A stretch of 64,000 nucleotides of DNA, taken from contig OW804094.1 in assembly GCA_942159475.1 (NCBI GenBank), forward strand, positions 18,581,067 to 18,645,066, read 5' to 3'. Shown here in pieces: positions 20,026 to 31,328 of the stretch. A model generated the notes under the pieces. The model did not search any database. It was not told the DNA's origin and worked only from the letters and a program-made list of their open reading frames with translations. The first letter of the stretch is position 1. Each line of letters opens with the position of its first letter. The translations under genes were made by a program, and so were the position numbers. This stretch comes from Sthenelais limicola. Its lineage: Eukaryota > Annelida > Polychaeta > Phyllodocida > Sigalionidae.

Positions 20026-20400
20026 TTTGGTTGATTTGATTTGATTTTGTAAATATTTTATTCAGGACTATTTAAACATTTTTATACATCTAGCATAAAT
20101 ATTCTCAGAGTAGCCTGATATTATGGTTTACAAATGTATCATTATTTTTAGCATAACTTTTAGTATAATACTTCCTTAAATACAATCAAGGATGGGACAA
20201 ATTATTCGATACTTCAATAAAAGAGTATGTACAGACATATACAGTCTATCTATATGTGAATACAGTCAGAATATACAAGTCTGTGAAGATAAAAGAAAAA
20301 CCCTCCATCTACGCCGTGCTCCTACACATAGTCGTTGGTTGGTTGGTAATAGAGCCACAATTCGCCCATAGTTCTCCTGGGTAACATTCCCATTTCTCTA
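20026..20400 (-). repeat. Possible LINE 3' end with (ATCAA)n tail
   Basis: Reading the minus strand, AATAAAATATTTACAAAATC is followed by repeated ATCAAATCAA and then the end of D2. A short tandem tail placed exactly at the end of another element suggests a retroposon 3' terminus. No coding remnant found. Confidence 0.3.
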
Positions 20401-20422
20401 TACTACTTACAAAATACTACAA

Positions 20423-20660
20423 GGGTCAGATTTTCAGAAAATGTACAATTAGCCTTCTTTACCAATCTTCTCAAATAACCCCCATTTAAGACAGAAATGA
20501 GCTTCAAAATACAGTTTAACATAACAGAACTGATTCTTTAAATCAATCTGATACCAAATATACTTGGATATACTCGGTATTCATCATTTTTTATCCTAAT
20601 TTAGGAGAATTTGCGAAATATGTAGAGCTGCCAATTGTATATTTTCTGAAAAACTGACCC
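20423..20660 (-). mobile_element. Family A MITE copy A12, sub-type I
   Basis: Complete ends, duplication ACAA/ACAA; core CTTTAAATCAATCTGATACC. Confidence 0.94.
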
Positions 20661-20704
20661 ACAAACTGTATACAACCGCCAATGCACGATGGAGTTCCTA
20701 ATGT

Positions 20705-21108
20705 TGTGATGTCTTCCAGGAAAATGAGTCACAAGTCGCAAAATAGATATTTCTCAAACTGATTTATTCTCCAGGACCCTTGCTCACAATGGTGTCATTC
20801 TTTGGATGCTTTGCGTTTCTAGTAGGCCTAGAATGAATACACGCACCAAATTTGAAGCCTGTGTATCGATGAAGTATAAGGGGTACATTTAATTTAATTC
20901 ATCTGCTTTACTATGGTGAGTGACTTTTAAGAAATACCACCAACTTTTTGTTCGTGCATACATGCATATATGAATAAAGAAATACTTATTAGATCTCCTA
21001 GTGTTACCCATCATTAGAATCGGCTTGATCTCCTCTTTTCAAATAATGATATCTCGAAACCGGTATCTCAAAACCGACTTGAGACTCATTTTCCTTAAAT
21101 ACATCACT
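20705..21108 (-). mobile_element. Family B copy B12, near full length
   Basis: Left TGTGATGTCTTCCAGGAAAA and right GAGACTCATTTTCCTTAAAT are inverted. The interior reads B in reverse (TTAGATCTCCTAGTGTTACC, ATCAGCTTGATC-like). AAAACCGAC replaces the usual GTCGCAAAA near the right end. Confidence 0.8.
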
Positions 21109-21350
21109 AATACCTTCCATTTCCATGTATTTTTGACAATTCATTTCTCCCGACCTGACTCATATCTCTGGGTGAAGAGTTACTACAGAGAGCAGTTGCC
21201 GGTGAGTCAGTGGAAGAGGCCGCTCAGCTCCACTTCCTTCCCGGGGCTTGCAGCCTCCTTCTCCCGGTAATCGTCCTGCTCCTCCTCGTTCTCCGAGCAG
21301 CTCGCCCGGGCTGCGCTGCACTGCAGTTCTTAAAGGCTATGCTCTACAAT

Positions 21351-21589
21351 GGGTCAGGTCACCAGAAAATCTACCATCAGCAGCTCTGCGCATTTAGCAA
21401 ATTCTTCTAAATTCGACTCAGAAATGATAAATACCAGGTATATCTGGGTAGGCTATATTCGGTATTCAGTTGATTCAAAGGATGTGTTTGGTTATGTTGA
21501 AGTGTGTTTTGGGTGTCATTTTCGTCTTAAACTTGGGTTATTTCGGAGGGTGTATAAATGTGAATTATTCATTTTCTGGAAATGTCACC
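21351..21589 (+). mobile_element. Family A MITE copy A13, sub-type IV
   Basis: Diverged ends (GGGTCAGGTCACCAG / CTGGAAATGTCACC). Core AAAGGATGTGTTTGGTTATG defines sub-type IV with A7 and A23. No flanking duplication. It follows a GC-rich patch (21205-21320) of unknown nature. Confidence 0.85.
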
Positions 21590-22330
21590 ACTCTACTCCT
21601 TGGTTGGTGATTAACCCTTGGCACCCCAATCAGGAATCAATCCCTGTACCTTATATTACGCAAGGGTGGAATTAATATTCATGCTCCACTCCAAGGGATA
21701 ATTGAAAGATAAATCCGAGAATTATCTTATTCTGATTTTGTTACGGAGACTAAAGAATATTGTAATATTCAACGATGTACTATTTAACTTTGTTTGTATA
21801 AACATGTAGTAACATAGAACCAATGAGTAGCGGGACGAACTGCTAAAACTCCTTTTTTGACTGTAGTAATGTGGAAATATCTTTTTTATTTATTCATTTC
21901 ACGGCCAAAACATTTATAATATACCCAAGAAGTTAAAATGTAAAGACGTAGTGTAGAATACAGTGTATTTTCTTTTGTACAAATTTATTTATTCAGGAAA
22001 TTGTTACAAAATTATAGCACGCTCATCCGTAGATGAATTTTCGTTGTGCCCTGAGATTACAAAATATATTTTTAACATATATTGAGAGAGGGCATGATTA
22101 ATATTACAACTTTTCTGATTTAATGTTATATACCAATTATCTTACAATCATCATTGTATCATATACAATAATCAAATGTTGTTTTCCTGTTTCCCTCTAT
22201 ATTTTGGTTACATTATCAGAAAGAAAATAAATGCCTGCACATGTACACATTCACTTTTCCTTAATAATTTATGCCACGTTAGGTAATCATTTATTAAATA
22301 GATTGGCATTTGTTTAATTTTTTTCTCTGC
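21590..22330. other. Unassigned AT-rich stretch
   Basis: No gene seen. TTTATTTATTCAGGAAATTG at about 21985 resembles a segment near 44815 and might mark a minus-strand retroposon tail, but I cannot define an element. Confidence 0.3.
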
Positions 22331-22670
22331 TCTATGTTTATAGTTTATATGGCAGGGTAATTATAGAGCGGGGATTTCTCTCTGATGTCGAGGTGTGGAA
22401 GAAGGCATATTCCATTAGTTCCGCTTAATCAGTTCACATCCCCATAAAAAAAACCAGCTGGGCTCGCCTCCTTTGACCCAATTTGGGGGGGAAGTTCCTC
22501 CTGTCTTAGATTTAATCCTCTCCCCTCTAAGCCAGGTCATGATAGCACATATCAAGTAGGCGACGTTTAATGGCACTTAAAATCATAAAATGACACCTAA
22601 ATGACCAAAAGATATATTGCCTTCCCTCCCCTTCCATCTACCAGATCTACCCCTTCCCACTTCCCTATAT
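22331..22670 (+). repeat. Dispersed repeat family F, copy 2 (left part)
   Basis: Matches 12661-12973. It is interrupted at CTTCCCT by MITE A14 and resumes at 22906. A 9-bp CAGATCTAC expansion lies just upstream of the insertion. Confidence 0.88.
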
Positions 22671-22905
22671 GGGTCAGATTTTCAGAAAATGTACAATTCG
22701 CCTTCACCAATCCTCTCAAATAACCCACATTTAAGACAAAAATGGGCTTCAAAATGCAGTTTAACATAACAGAACTGATACTTTAAATCAATGCGATACC
22801 AAATATACTCAAATATCCTTGGTATTCATCATTTTTCAGCCTAATTTAGCAGAATTTACTAAATGTGTAGAGCTACCAATTGTACATTTTCTGAAAATCT
22901 GACCC
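22671..22905 (-). mobile_element. Family A MITE copy A14, sub-type I, inserted in repeat F
   Basis: Complete ends; flanks ATAT/ATAA. The uninterrupted F copy at 12.97 kb has CTTCCCT-CTAA-AGGAAAGG, so exactly four bases are duplicated around the element. This is direct filled-site/empty-site proof of the boundaries. Confidence 0.96.
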
Positions 22906-22933
22906 ATAAAGGAAAGGAGCGCTAAACTATATT
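22906..22933 (+). repeat. Dispersed repeat family F, copy 2 (right part)
   Basis: ATAAAGGAAAGGAGCGCTAA continues F after the A14 insertion, matching 12991-13012. Confidence 0.85.
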
Positions 22934-24239
22934 ACTGTTATTATATATAAGCTGAAAATATCCTCTCATGTACAAGAGCTTAGTGAATAGAAGAAACAAA
23001 CTAACAAAAGCACATAATATAGAACAAGGCAAGACGAAACATAAGAATTTTAGAAACATTTTATTTCATAAACAAATCAACAATGTGTTTATAAGGCCAC
23101 CAAAATGTACAATATAATCAGATAACATAATAACGTCTTTTGGTAAAAAAAAAATGTCAGCGTTCGTATATTGGTTCCGAATAAACTACAGACAACCGTC
23201 ATTGATTAGATACAACTTAACATTTACTAGTGCGCATGTATATTGCGCACTTCCGGTAGGTCATGAGGTCATTTCCTTTAGCATCTCTGTTGTTTCGAAG
23301 CAACAGATAACTTGAAATTAACTTTGATCTTTACTTTGCTGGTTTTTAATATAGTGCATGGTTCATTGCACTGTAAAAATCAAGACAGTTTTTCACAAAA
23401 TGATTAAAAAAATAACAAGTACACATTTTACCAAAGGATCAGGTGAAGGAGTTGTACTTAATTTCTGGTATTGAGTCGGCTCTGCAAAGCCAATTTTGTT
23501 TACTTCCTAACCAGATATAATTCTGCCTTATACATACACAAAAGGGTAGACTTAACAAAACAGTGCTGCTAACCCTTTCCATCATTTCAGTGCTGAATAA
23601 CTGCTAAAATCATGACCAGCCAAGAACCAATAAAATGAAATCGTAAATGTTTCCCTGTTCTTATCCTAATAGGCATGGACTACATAAATCAGCAATGCAT
23701 ATTTATATATAATATATATTATATATATTTAAATCTAAACCCAAACCCAGTGTACAAATTAATATTGCTTATGTTGAATGTTAGCTTGTCAGTTCTTAAA
23801 AATGCCACGAATAGTCTGGAATATATACAACTTAAATCTATATAATTATACTAGTGTAGTAGTTCACCTTAGCAGGAAAGACTGGCTCATCCCTGGTGTG
23901 ACTCTAACGCACTACCTCTGCATTATTAGTATATGTGCATTCTATAACCGGAAGTTCCATATCTGTGAACTGATATAGAACTAGTGCTATATCAACGGGA
24001 CTTGTTTTATGACGTCACACCTAAAGGAAGAAGAGGGCACATATACTAATAAACTTATGGTACTCGTTCTAAGCGGGCAAAGGAAATGTAGACCTCGTTT
24101 TCCGGCGGAGTGATACAACACTAAGCCTTGTGGTGATATGAAGCCTTTGCTCTCACGTTAAATTTTTGTAACATAGAATTCGTCAATAGTACGGTACAAA
24201 CAATTTTGAAGTCTCTCTCACAGTAAGAGGTTATCTTCG
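22934..24239. other. Unassigned stretch
   Basis: No gene recognised. Features are a TATA-rich patch at 23700-23730, an inverted pair ATTAGTATATGTGC / GCACATATACTAAT about 100 bp apart (23924-24053), and a palindromic CRE TGACGTCA at 24010-24017. Confidence 0.35.
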
Positions 24240-24378
24240 ACCTTGTCTTTTACTTTTTGCGTACTTATTATCCTATGTATATAATCATTCTTTAACCCAA
24301 GCTGGGTTCCGCCGGAATATCCTACTCCTCTTGGAGGTGATGTACCCAGTGAAAATAAAATCTTTAAAAAAAAAGAAA
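24240..24378 (+). mobile_element. SINE-like element P copy 1
   Basis: CCAAGCTGGGTTCCGC, GGAATATCCTACTCCTC, GGTGATGTACCCAGTGAA, then AATAAAATC and an A-run. The order of CTGGG, ATCCT, CCCAGTGAA and AATAAA is shared with 61095-61190. The A-rich tail suggests a retroposon. No tRNA-like head seen. Confidence 0.4.
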
Positions 24379-24530
24379 AGCCTTTGGCTTCGAGTTGTAT
24401 TACTCCACTTCCAAACTCATTCTACATTTCCCACCCGCTCCAAACTCAGTTCCATAAGTGGTCAGTGTTACACAATGCACTACCTCTCCATTACATTTGG
24501 GTGCGCTACCTGAGGTACCGGTACAGCTGT

Positions 24531-24590
24531 AGTATGTCCAAAAAGTAGTTGACACGTGATTCCTTAGTCTACATTTCGGACAGACTATAG
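24531..24590 (+). mobile_element. Inverted-end element I, minimal copy
   Basis: ATGTCCAAAAAGTAGTTGAC and ACGTGATTCCTTAGTC join almost directly to CGGACAGACTATAG. Both ends of element I are present with nearly the whole interior missing. Confidence 0.75.
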
Positions 24591-25149
24591 TGATATTGTG
24601 TGTTAATCCAACCAGTGGCTACTCACAGGGCTACTACACTTATACTTACATCCCCTTAGATAATAATAAGTTGTAATTATTTGTGAGTAATTAAGTAATT
24701 AATTCAGCATCCATTATGGACATACCATTGTAAGTTGATACATATAAACACACCATATAACACTGTGACTGTATTCTACATTGTAGATACACGGTTCTCC
24801 ATGAATAATAGTCGCCTTCAACACTAAACTGCTGCACCTAACCATTCTGGAATTCTTGAGCAATGTGAAAACAAACTTTACAAAAGATCTTTGACTCAAA
24901 TAACAATGCAGTTATCACCCAACAAGGGCAAATAACTGCAAAAATAATTTTCCAGAATTTAGATCATCACTTGTCTGTATCCAGGTACATGTTTAGTAAT
25001 CAAACACCAATATAAACTAATACATGCATGATCAATTAGTTATCATAGAATCTATATGTATTTCAAAATAGGTTTTCTCCCGATAATATGTTTTCTGGTT
25101 GTTATGTTGCAACAATAATCTCACATAAAATTCGGTTGCAAATATGGAA

Positions 25150-25830
25150 ATGTATAGGAAATGCTATAATATGAAAATCTCCCAGAGATAATCTGCTTTA
25201 TCAATGAATCTCATGAAACCATGCTCCTAAACCAGACTTTGACCTATGGTCCCTTTCAAAGATTAAAACTCTAGCTTGACTGCCATATCAGGTCTATAAG
25301 GGTCAGATTTTCAGAAAATGTACAATTCACCTTCCCCAATTCTCTCAAATAACCCAAATTTCAGACAGAAATGAGCTTCAAAACTCAGTTCAACCTAACC
25401 AAACATATTGCTAGAATCAATACAATGCCGAAAATATTCGAATTTACCAAGTATTGGCTATATTGCAGCCTTATTTAGCAGAATTTACTAAATGTGTACA
25501 GCTGCCAATTGTACATTTTCTGAAAATCTGACCCATAAGCTAGCAGGGCTACTACTGCCTGGTCTCGCTCCATCTATCAAAAGGTCACTCACAGGGCTAC
25601 TACTGCCTTGTCTCACTACAGGTGATTGTATAGGAAATACTATTTGAAAGTCCCCAGATATAATCTGCTTTCTCGATGAATCTCATGAAACCGTATTTCT
25701 AAACCAGGCTACTACTGCCTTGTCTCACTACATCTATCATTTCAACTGATGGTCACTCGCAGGGCTACTACTGCCTTGTCTCACTACATCTATCATTTCA
25801 ACCCATGGTCACTCATGGGGCTTTAATGTA
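25150..25830 (+). repeat. Locally duplicated segments with 65-bp tandem units
   Basis: 25150-25225 (TATAGGAAATGCTATAATAT to AACCATGCTCCTAAACCAG) is repeated at 25628-25705. AGGGCTACTACTGCCTTGTC units recur at about 25547, 25595, 25708 and 25760, the last two as 65-bp tandems with CATCTATCATTTCAAC. MITE A15 has landed in one segment. No gene. Confidence 0.8.
25300..25534 (-). mobile_element. Family A MITE copy A15, sub-type II
   Basis: Complete ends with ATAA/ATAA duplication; core ATTGCTAGAATCAATACAAT. It interrupts the duplicated segment just described. Confidence 0.94.
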
Positions 25831-26333
25831 GTTTTTTTTACAAATCTCCAAAAAGGCACACAAAAATATACAAAAATTGTCGGGACCTTTTCTCTAATGG
25901 GACTCTGAATATAATAGGTAACAACATGGCGGCATATAGATAGGTCAACTTCTCTATATCCCATAATGCATCACTTCACACATACAGATGGGAATGCAAT
26001 AGGGGACTTATATCCGCACAATTTGAACACCGATATATACCTGTAATAGTATAATATTGGGGAATAGATATTTTTTTATAATTCTCAAAATGACCTGCAC
26101 TCGCTCTCAGGCACATATAGGAAGCTGTATAAATGCCTAGCTTCCTGAATATGGCCTGTTAATGTTTATGTTAGCTAGGTACGATGTTACCAGGGTAACC
26201 AAGTAATGGATACTTGCACTTATTTTTTATTCGACCTTGACCTCGGTATAAAGGAGAGGTCAAGGACGTTTGGCAGGAGTGGTTCCTAGCCTAGATTAGG
26301 TACTTGTTTGTGTCGTGAAAGCCTATTGTTAAT
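25831..26333. other. Unassigned stretch
   Basis: No gene seen; ACATGGCGGCATATAG at about 25925 is followed by a stop after four codons. Confidence 0.4.
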
Positions 26334-26568
26334 GGGTCAAGTTTCCAGAAAATGCACAATTTGTCTTCACCAATCCTCTCAAATAACCAAAATTTAAGAC
26401 GAAAATAAGGTTCAAAATACAGTTAAACATAACCAGACATATTTATTGAATGAATACAATATAGAATATACTCAGATGTACCTAATATTGATCAATTTTC
26501 ACTATAGTTTAGCAGAATTTGAGAGATGTGTAGAACTGTAGATTGTGCATTTTCTGAAAATCTGACCC
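26334..26568 (-). mobile_element. Family A MITE copy A16, sub-type III
   Basis: Ends GGGTCAAGTTTCCAG / CTGAAAATCTGACCC, core CATATTTATTGAATGAATAC; flanks TAAT/TAGT. Confidence 0.92.
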
Positions 26569-27125
26569 TAGTAAATGGGCAAAGATAGGGTTTAGTACTC
26601 GCCCCAACAGGCACTTTGGATCTTTGGAGATAGTCAACTACCCTGTGTATTACTCTAGGTCCATCTATACTGATATGTGATATGAGCTAGTATACTACCA
26701 TGTATTGTGAAACACTATCGTCAGTAAATGGGTACAACACATACGTTTCCGCCATCTGTATTTTGATAAATATCCGTCTTTGGAGATGCTCAACTACCAA
26801 TTGTTATATTGTACACAGGGTTGTAATTCTTATATGAGGTAGTATACTGCCATATCTTTTTTTGTATCATGAAAGGTAAATGAGCAAACATACGCTTTAG
26901 TTTGTGTCACTGTATGGACACAAGGCACCTTGGTAAACAGAGACATTTGTAAACAACTATTTGTGGTAGTATACTTCCATCTATATAAGTTAAGTCTTGT
27001 AAATGTTACGATGTATTTTTCATGTGATTGACCCCGAAGAGAGAAGTGGTTATTTGTGGACAAATTGAATAATAGTTTAAAAAATGATAAAAATAATAAT
27101 AAAAAGTCTTGTAACGGATATAAGG
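26569..27125. other. Unassigned stretch with recurrent TAGTATACT motif
   Basis: No gene. Short phrases such as TAGTATACTACCAT or TATACTGCCAT recur at about 26690, 26848, 26968, and beyond element I at 27515, 27707 and 27768. This suggests an old tandem or dispersed repeat now heavily diverged. Confidence 0.4.
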
Positions 27126-27513
27126 TATAGTCTGTCTAAAAAGTAGTTGAAACGTGATTCCTTAGTTCCTTTAAGGGGAGGGAAAAGTGGGAGATTTTGT
27201 ATTTCTATTTATGACAAGGACTTGTCAACCCTTTGCCCAGCGAGTCGCCCGTTGCAATCAACCATGGAGTAACAGGGCCAATATAATCAGCTCTTCCTTC
27301 CATCTAAGAAACACAACAGCTGCTGCACATGGAAAAGAGACAGCTCAATAAAATACAGCTGGATATTTGGCCATGGTCGGTCGCAAACAGTCATGGTCAG
27401 TCACAAACGGCGATTCAGGGGGCAAAGGTTTGAAGTCAAAACTCCCCCACTTTTCCCTCCCCTTAAAGGAACTAAGGAATCACGTGTCAACTACTTTTTA
27501 GACAGACTATAGT
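27126..27513. mobile_element. Inverted-end element I, full copy
   Basis: About 385 bp with 68-bp inverted ends: TATAGTCTGTCTAAAAAGTA, CGTGATTCCTTAGTTCCTTT and AAGGGGAGGGAAAAGTGGGA on the left, their complements on the right. Flanking TA suggests a 2-bp TA target, as for Tc1/mariner-type MITEs (inference). Interior has CGCCCGTTGCAATCAACCAT and no coding frame. Confidence 0.85.
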
Positions 27514-28050
27514 ATACCACCATATATTGCATGTACCATAATAAGCCCTTGATAGTAAAAAGGCAAGCAGGCAAAGGTTATTACATCAACAGATACCTGT
27601 AGTGTTTGTAATAAAACAACAAAGTTTACTTCCATCAATATCGAGATTGTTATTCTTATATGACAGATATTGAAAACTCCCAGGGTAGTATACTACCATG
27701 TTTTGCGACCATTTCCAGCTCCAACAACTGGTGTGTCTGAACTAGCTCCCGGCCGATATACTACCATTTATTTTTCAGTACATTTTGAAACCTAGAATTT
27801 GTATACTATTTGCATGGCTTTCACCTATATCTTGCACCATAAAGCTAGTACAAGGATGACATTACTTCTAACCGTCCCATTCAATGGGTGGCCGTATTGT
27901 TAGCCCCTGAATATATACTACTTAACATAACCAGCATGTTAAAGTTATATGTTGCCCTTAATGAACTAGATTATAAATTCTTGCGGCAAAATAACCAGCC
28001 AGATTGAACTGATGTCATTTTGAAGCAATAAACAGTGGGATGAGGAAGGC
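27514..28050. other. Unassigned stretch
   Basis: No gene; further TATACTACCAT phrases as noted upstream. Confidence 0.35.
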
Positions 28051-28377
28051 TATACATAGTATTCACATGACGTCACCCCAGTCAGCGGCTATCCTCACTG
28101 GCAGCCATAATGTGTGGCAGCATAGATAGCGGGAGACACTAGATCGACAGGATTTCCCGTTTCGAATGTTTGCTGATGGCAATTATACTTATTAGTCCAT
28201 GATGACACACTAAAAAATGACCATATAACCTATCAGCATGCTTTATATAACATTCTCTAAAACTTTCGGAGGTGAAAACTGCATTTTTTAGGCTTGGAGC
28301 ACTCATGTCCAGCTAAAGTTGACCCACATTATGGCAAGCCGCGGCGAGCGCCGTGACGTCAGTGAATACTATGTATA
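28051..28377. mobile_element. Inverted-end element M carrying two CRE sites
   Basis: About 325 bp. Ends TATACATAGTATTCAC (left) and its complement (right), followed in each arm by a perfect TGACGTCA (28068-28075 and 28354-28361) and a shared GCCATAATGTG further in. Interior non-coding. Single copy in this window. Confidence 0.75.
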
Positions 28378-28710
28378 AAGAGCCAACATAGCAAGGAAAA
28401 CGCCCAAACATGCTAGGTTTGAAATGACCTATACTAGATTCAATACCATGGACAAGACATTTTCAAATGTGGTCACAGATGAAAGCCTTATTGCTGATTT
28501 ATAGGAATGTTTTCGTGCCTTTTGTACATGCAACACCAATGTCTAATTGCAAATATAATGCAACCTCAACATGTTGAATGCAGTAAATAAAGATAGTTAG
28601 TAACAGCAACAGGTTCTAGATACAATGAATTCAACCAACATAATAGATAAAAAGGAGTCAAGATAAGAAAGAGAGAATCTATAACCATTAATTGGACAGG
28701 CACTTTCATT
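28378..28710. other. Unassigned stretch
   Basis: I see nothing beyond ordinary AT-rich sequence here. Confidence 0.4.
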
Positions 28711-29104
28711 TGTGATGTGTCACAGTAAAATAGAGTCACAAGTCGCAAAAAATAGATTGTGAGATATCATCATATTTGAAAAGATGAGATCAAGCCGATT
28801 CCACTGATGGTTAACAGTATTTCTATATTTTAAGTTTGATATTTCTATTTTTGAAAAAAAAGTTTGTGATATTTCTGAGTAGGCAATTAATAGTAAAGAA
28901 GCTAAATATATTCTATAAGATAACCTTAGAAGTCCATGTACATATCTAATACACATCCTTGAAATTTGACACCTGTATTCATGCCACTAGCGTCTCTACG
29001 AACCCCAGAAATGAAAGCATTCTAAGCAATGGTTCTTGTGAATAAACCACTTTGAAAAATATCAAGTTTCATGACCTGCGACTCATTTCGCTGAAACACA
29101 TCAT
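28711..29104 (+). mobile_element. Family B copy B13, near full length
   Basis: Left TGTGATGTGTCACAGTAAAA and GAGTCACAAGTCGCAAAAAA; right GCGACTCATTTCGCTGAAAC and ACATCA. Interior in standard order with a small deletion after ATGGTTAACAGT. Confidence 0.82.
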
Positions 29105-29106
29105 AT

Positions 29107-29328
29107 TGACACATTCAAGAACTCAAAGCCGAATTGGCCTTAAGACAATTCGTAAGAATTCAAAATCATTCTTAAGAAAAATACTTGAGTTCGGTAATGT
29201 GTGGACTTTCTTAGGAGGAAACCTCCAACTCATATACCAAATCGTGGGTTCTTACGAATATTCATAGGCAATATTTTGGACTTTTCGTGAGTTCCCAATT
29301 CGTACGAATTGCGAGTTCTTGAATGTGT
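29107..29328. mobile_element. Inverted-end element N
   Basis: About 220 bp between ACACATTCAAGAACTC and GAGTTCTTGAATGTGTGG. Further imperfect pairing uses repeated AATTCGTAAGAATTC-like words (TTCTTACGAATATTC, AATTCGTACGAATTG). It starts 3 bp after B13, so it may use B ends as target. Single copy. Confidence 0.65.
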
Positions 29329-29690
29329 GGGCCCGGCTTAAGAGACTGAGAGAAACAAAGGAATGGTTAAAAGACACATCCTCCCCTCTTTTACACCTCA
29401 TTTATACCAGCAAGTGGTTAACCCCTGATGAAACGACTGATTAGGGTTAAGGAGGATTGTGCATTGCAAGGAAATGACATGGAAGTTAAGTCTATTAGGG
29501 AGTAATGAAGGCAGAGACAGAACCGTCACCTCTTGGCTTGGCCTTTGACTTGGTAGCGGGTGGGGTAGCCTGACCATTGATCCCTAAGATCTCAGCACGG
29601 TGATCCCTCATTCTGTTTGATGTGGGTTGAGCAGGGGCTCTGGCACCAGGTGGGCCGACACACAATGTCTGCATCAGGTAGAGATCAAAG
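29329..29690. other. Unassigned stretch
   Basis: No gene seen. CACCAGGTGGGC at 29648 is a weak CTCF-like core. Confidence 0.35.
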
Positions 29691-29710
29691 TGATATACCT
29701 GGCAGAGGTG

Positions 29711-29815
29711 GTAGTAGAGGTGGGGGGGGGGGGGGTAGAGGGGGTGGGGGAGGGTGGGGTGGGGAGCAATGTGATAGGGATGCTGGTGGTGAGAGGGAGA
29801 GGGAGAGGGAGGGAG
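29711..29815 (+). repeat. G-run region, likely G-quadruplex former
   Basis: A run of about 15 G is followed by GGGGGTGGGGGAGGGTGGGG and GAGAGGGAGAGGGA. At least four G-tracts lie within 60 bp. Confidence 0.85.
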
Positions 29816-29861
29816 TATAACGGGGGTATTTGTTGAAGAGATTTATTGTAATTTTGGACCT

Positions 29862-29862
<1 letters not shown>

Positions 29863-29903
<41 letters not shown>

Positions 29904-30179
29904 GGAGTGGGAATGGTCTGATCTTTTAAATGGTGCAGGAGGAGGAGGAGGAGGTGAGGAAAGGCAGAAGGGGAGGGAGACAGAGAGAGTGTGAGAGAGA
30001 AATTGGAAGGAAGAGAGGGAGAAAGGGAGGGAGAAAGAGAGTGAGAGGAGAGAGAAGGAGAGAGGGAGAGAGAGAGAGAGGGACAGAGAGAGAGGGAGAG
30101 AGAGAGAGAGGGACAGAGAGAGAGGGAGAGAGAGAGAGGGAAAGAGAGTGAGAGGAAGGAGGGAGAGACAGAGAGAGAC

Positions 30180-30226
<47 letters not shown>

Positions 30227-30247
30227 GAGAGACAGAGAGAGAGAGAC
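29863..30247 (+). repeat. GA microsatellite and purine tract
   Basis: Pure (GA)n at 29865-29900, then GGAGGAGGAGG and GAGA/CAGA blocks with a repeated GGGACAGAGAGAGAGGGAGA unit. Long SLSLS frames on the minus strand are artefacts. Confidence 0.9.
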
Positions 30248-30504
30248 AAACTGCAAGGAATGAACAAAGCTAACAAGGAGGATAGATACTTATACTTTAA
30301 ACAACAAATCCACAACCATCTGTGCAAAGGAGATTGACCCAAAGAAGGCATAAATACAAATATAGAGCAACTTACAACGTAGAATCAAGTAACTAAGGTG
30401 GACTTACATCTCAAAATTAATTTCCAAGCCACATACAGATTTAATACAACTTAGACAAGCAACACTGAGAAAATATCAATCCTAATGTACACAGCTGTGA
30501 CATA

Positions 30505-30568
30505 AGGGCCTAATCCACTAAGCTGAATGCAAAATCGCATGAGAATCGGCTTGGTGGACAAGGGCCTT
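30505..30568. mobile_element. Palindromic mini-element H, short copy
   Basis: AGGGCCTAATCCACTAAGC at the left; AATCGCATGAGAATCGGCTT and GGTGGACAAGGGCCTT at the right. It is the long copy at 48940-49048 with most of the left arm and loop removed. Confidence 0.8.
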
Positions 30569-31093
30569 AACTCTGTGTTCGTTATCCACAGCGAATTCGA
30601 ATAAAGCAAATATCAAGCATCCCCAAACCTACAAATGTTATTTTGCTGCAACATATTATAACTACCACGATCAACGAGGTGTGTATTAGTGAAATTACAT
30701 CATGATGGATAATATTCATACGAAGCCCTATATTATATAATACATCTTACACAAAACACTCATTAATGTGTTAATGTTAATGTGATACTAAACTTATTGA
30801 AGCAAAGCTTGGTTAATGATGGCATATCAGGGCCAAGAACTGAATAATGATGAAGTCATAAAATTACAAAATGTACCTGATCCTGGGTGGATAAAGGCAA
30901 TTGAGAACAGTTCTCCGTATCTAACCAGTCCAGATACGATGGTTTCAAAAGACGTGGCAATGGGAAATGTTTGAATATTGCTTCAAACTACCGGTTCTCC
31001 AATTGGTTTCACAAAAGAGAGAATGGCGCAGTTGGATTCAATAAAACAGATTTGTAAGCAAGCCAAACAGCTATTCCGCTGGTTAGGCTATAT
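30569..31093. other. Unassigned stretch
   Basis: No gene or named repeat found. Confidence 0.4.
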
Positions 31094-31328
31094 GGGTCAG
31101 ATTTTCAGAAAATGTACAATTCGTTTTCACCAATCCTTTCAAATAAACCACATTTAAGACAGAAATGAGCTTCAAAATGCAGTTTAACCTAACAGAACTG
31201 ATACTTTAAATCAATGCGATACCAAATATACTCAGATATACCTAGTATTCATAATTTTTCAGCCTAGTTTAGCAGAATTGCCTTATTGCGTAGAGCTGCC
31301 AATTGTACATTTTCTGAAAATCTGACCT
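31094..31328 (-). mobile_element. Family A MITE copy A17, sub-type I
   Basis: Complete ends (last base mutated, CTGACCT), duplication ATAT/ATAT; core CTTTAAATCAATGCGATACC. Confidence 0.94.

Noticed and set aside
25925..25960. ATGGCGG start motif near 25.9 kb
   Set aside because: Stops after a few codons; similar words also occur inside family D copies.
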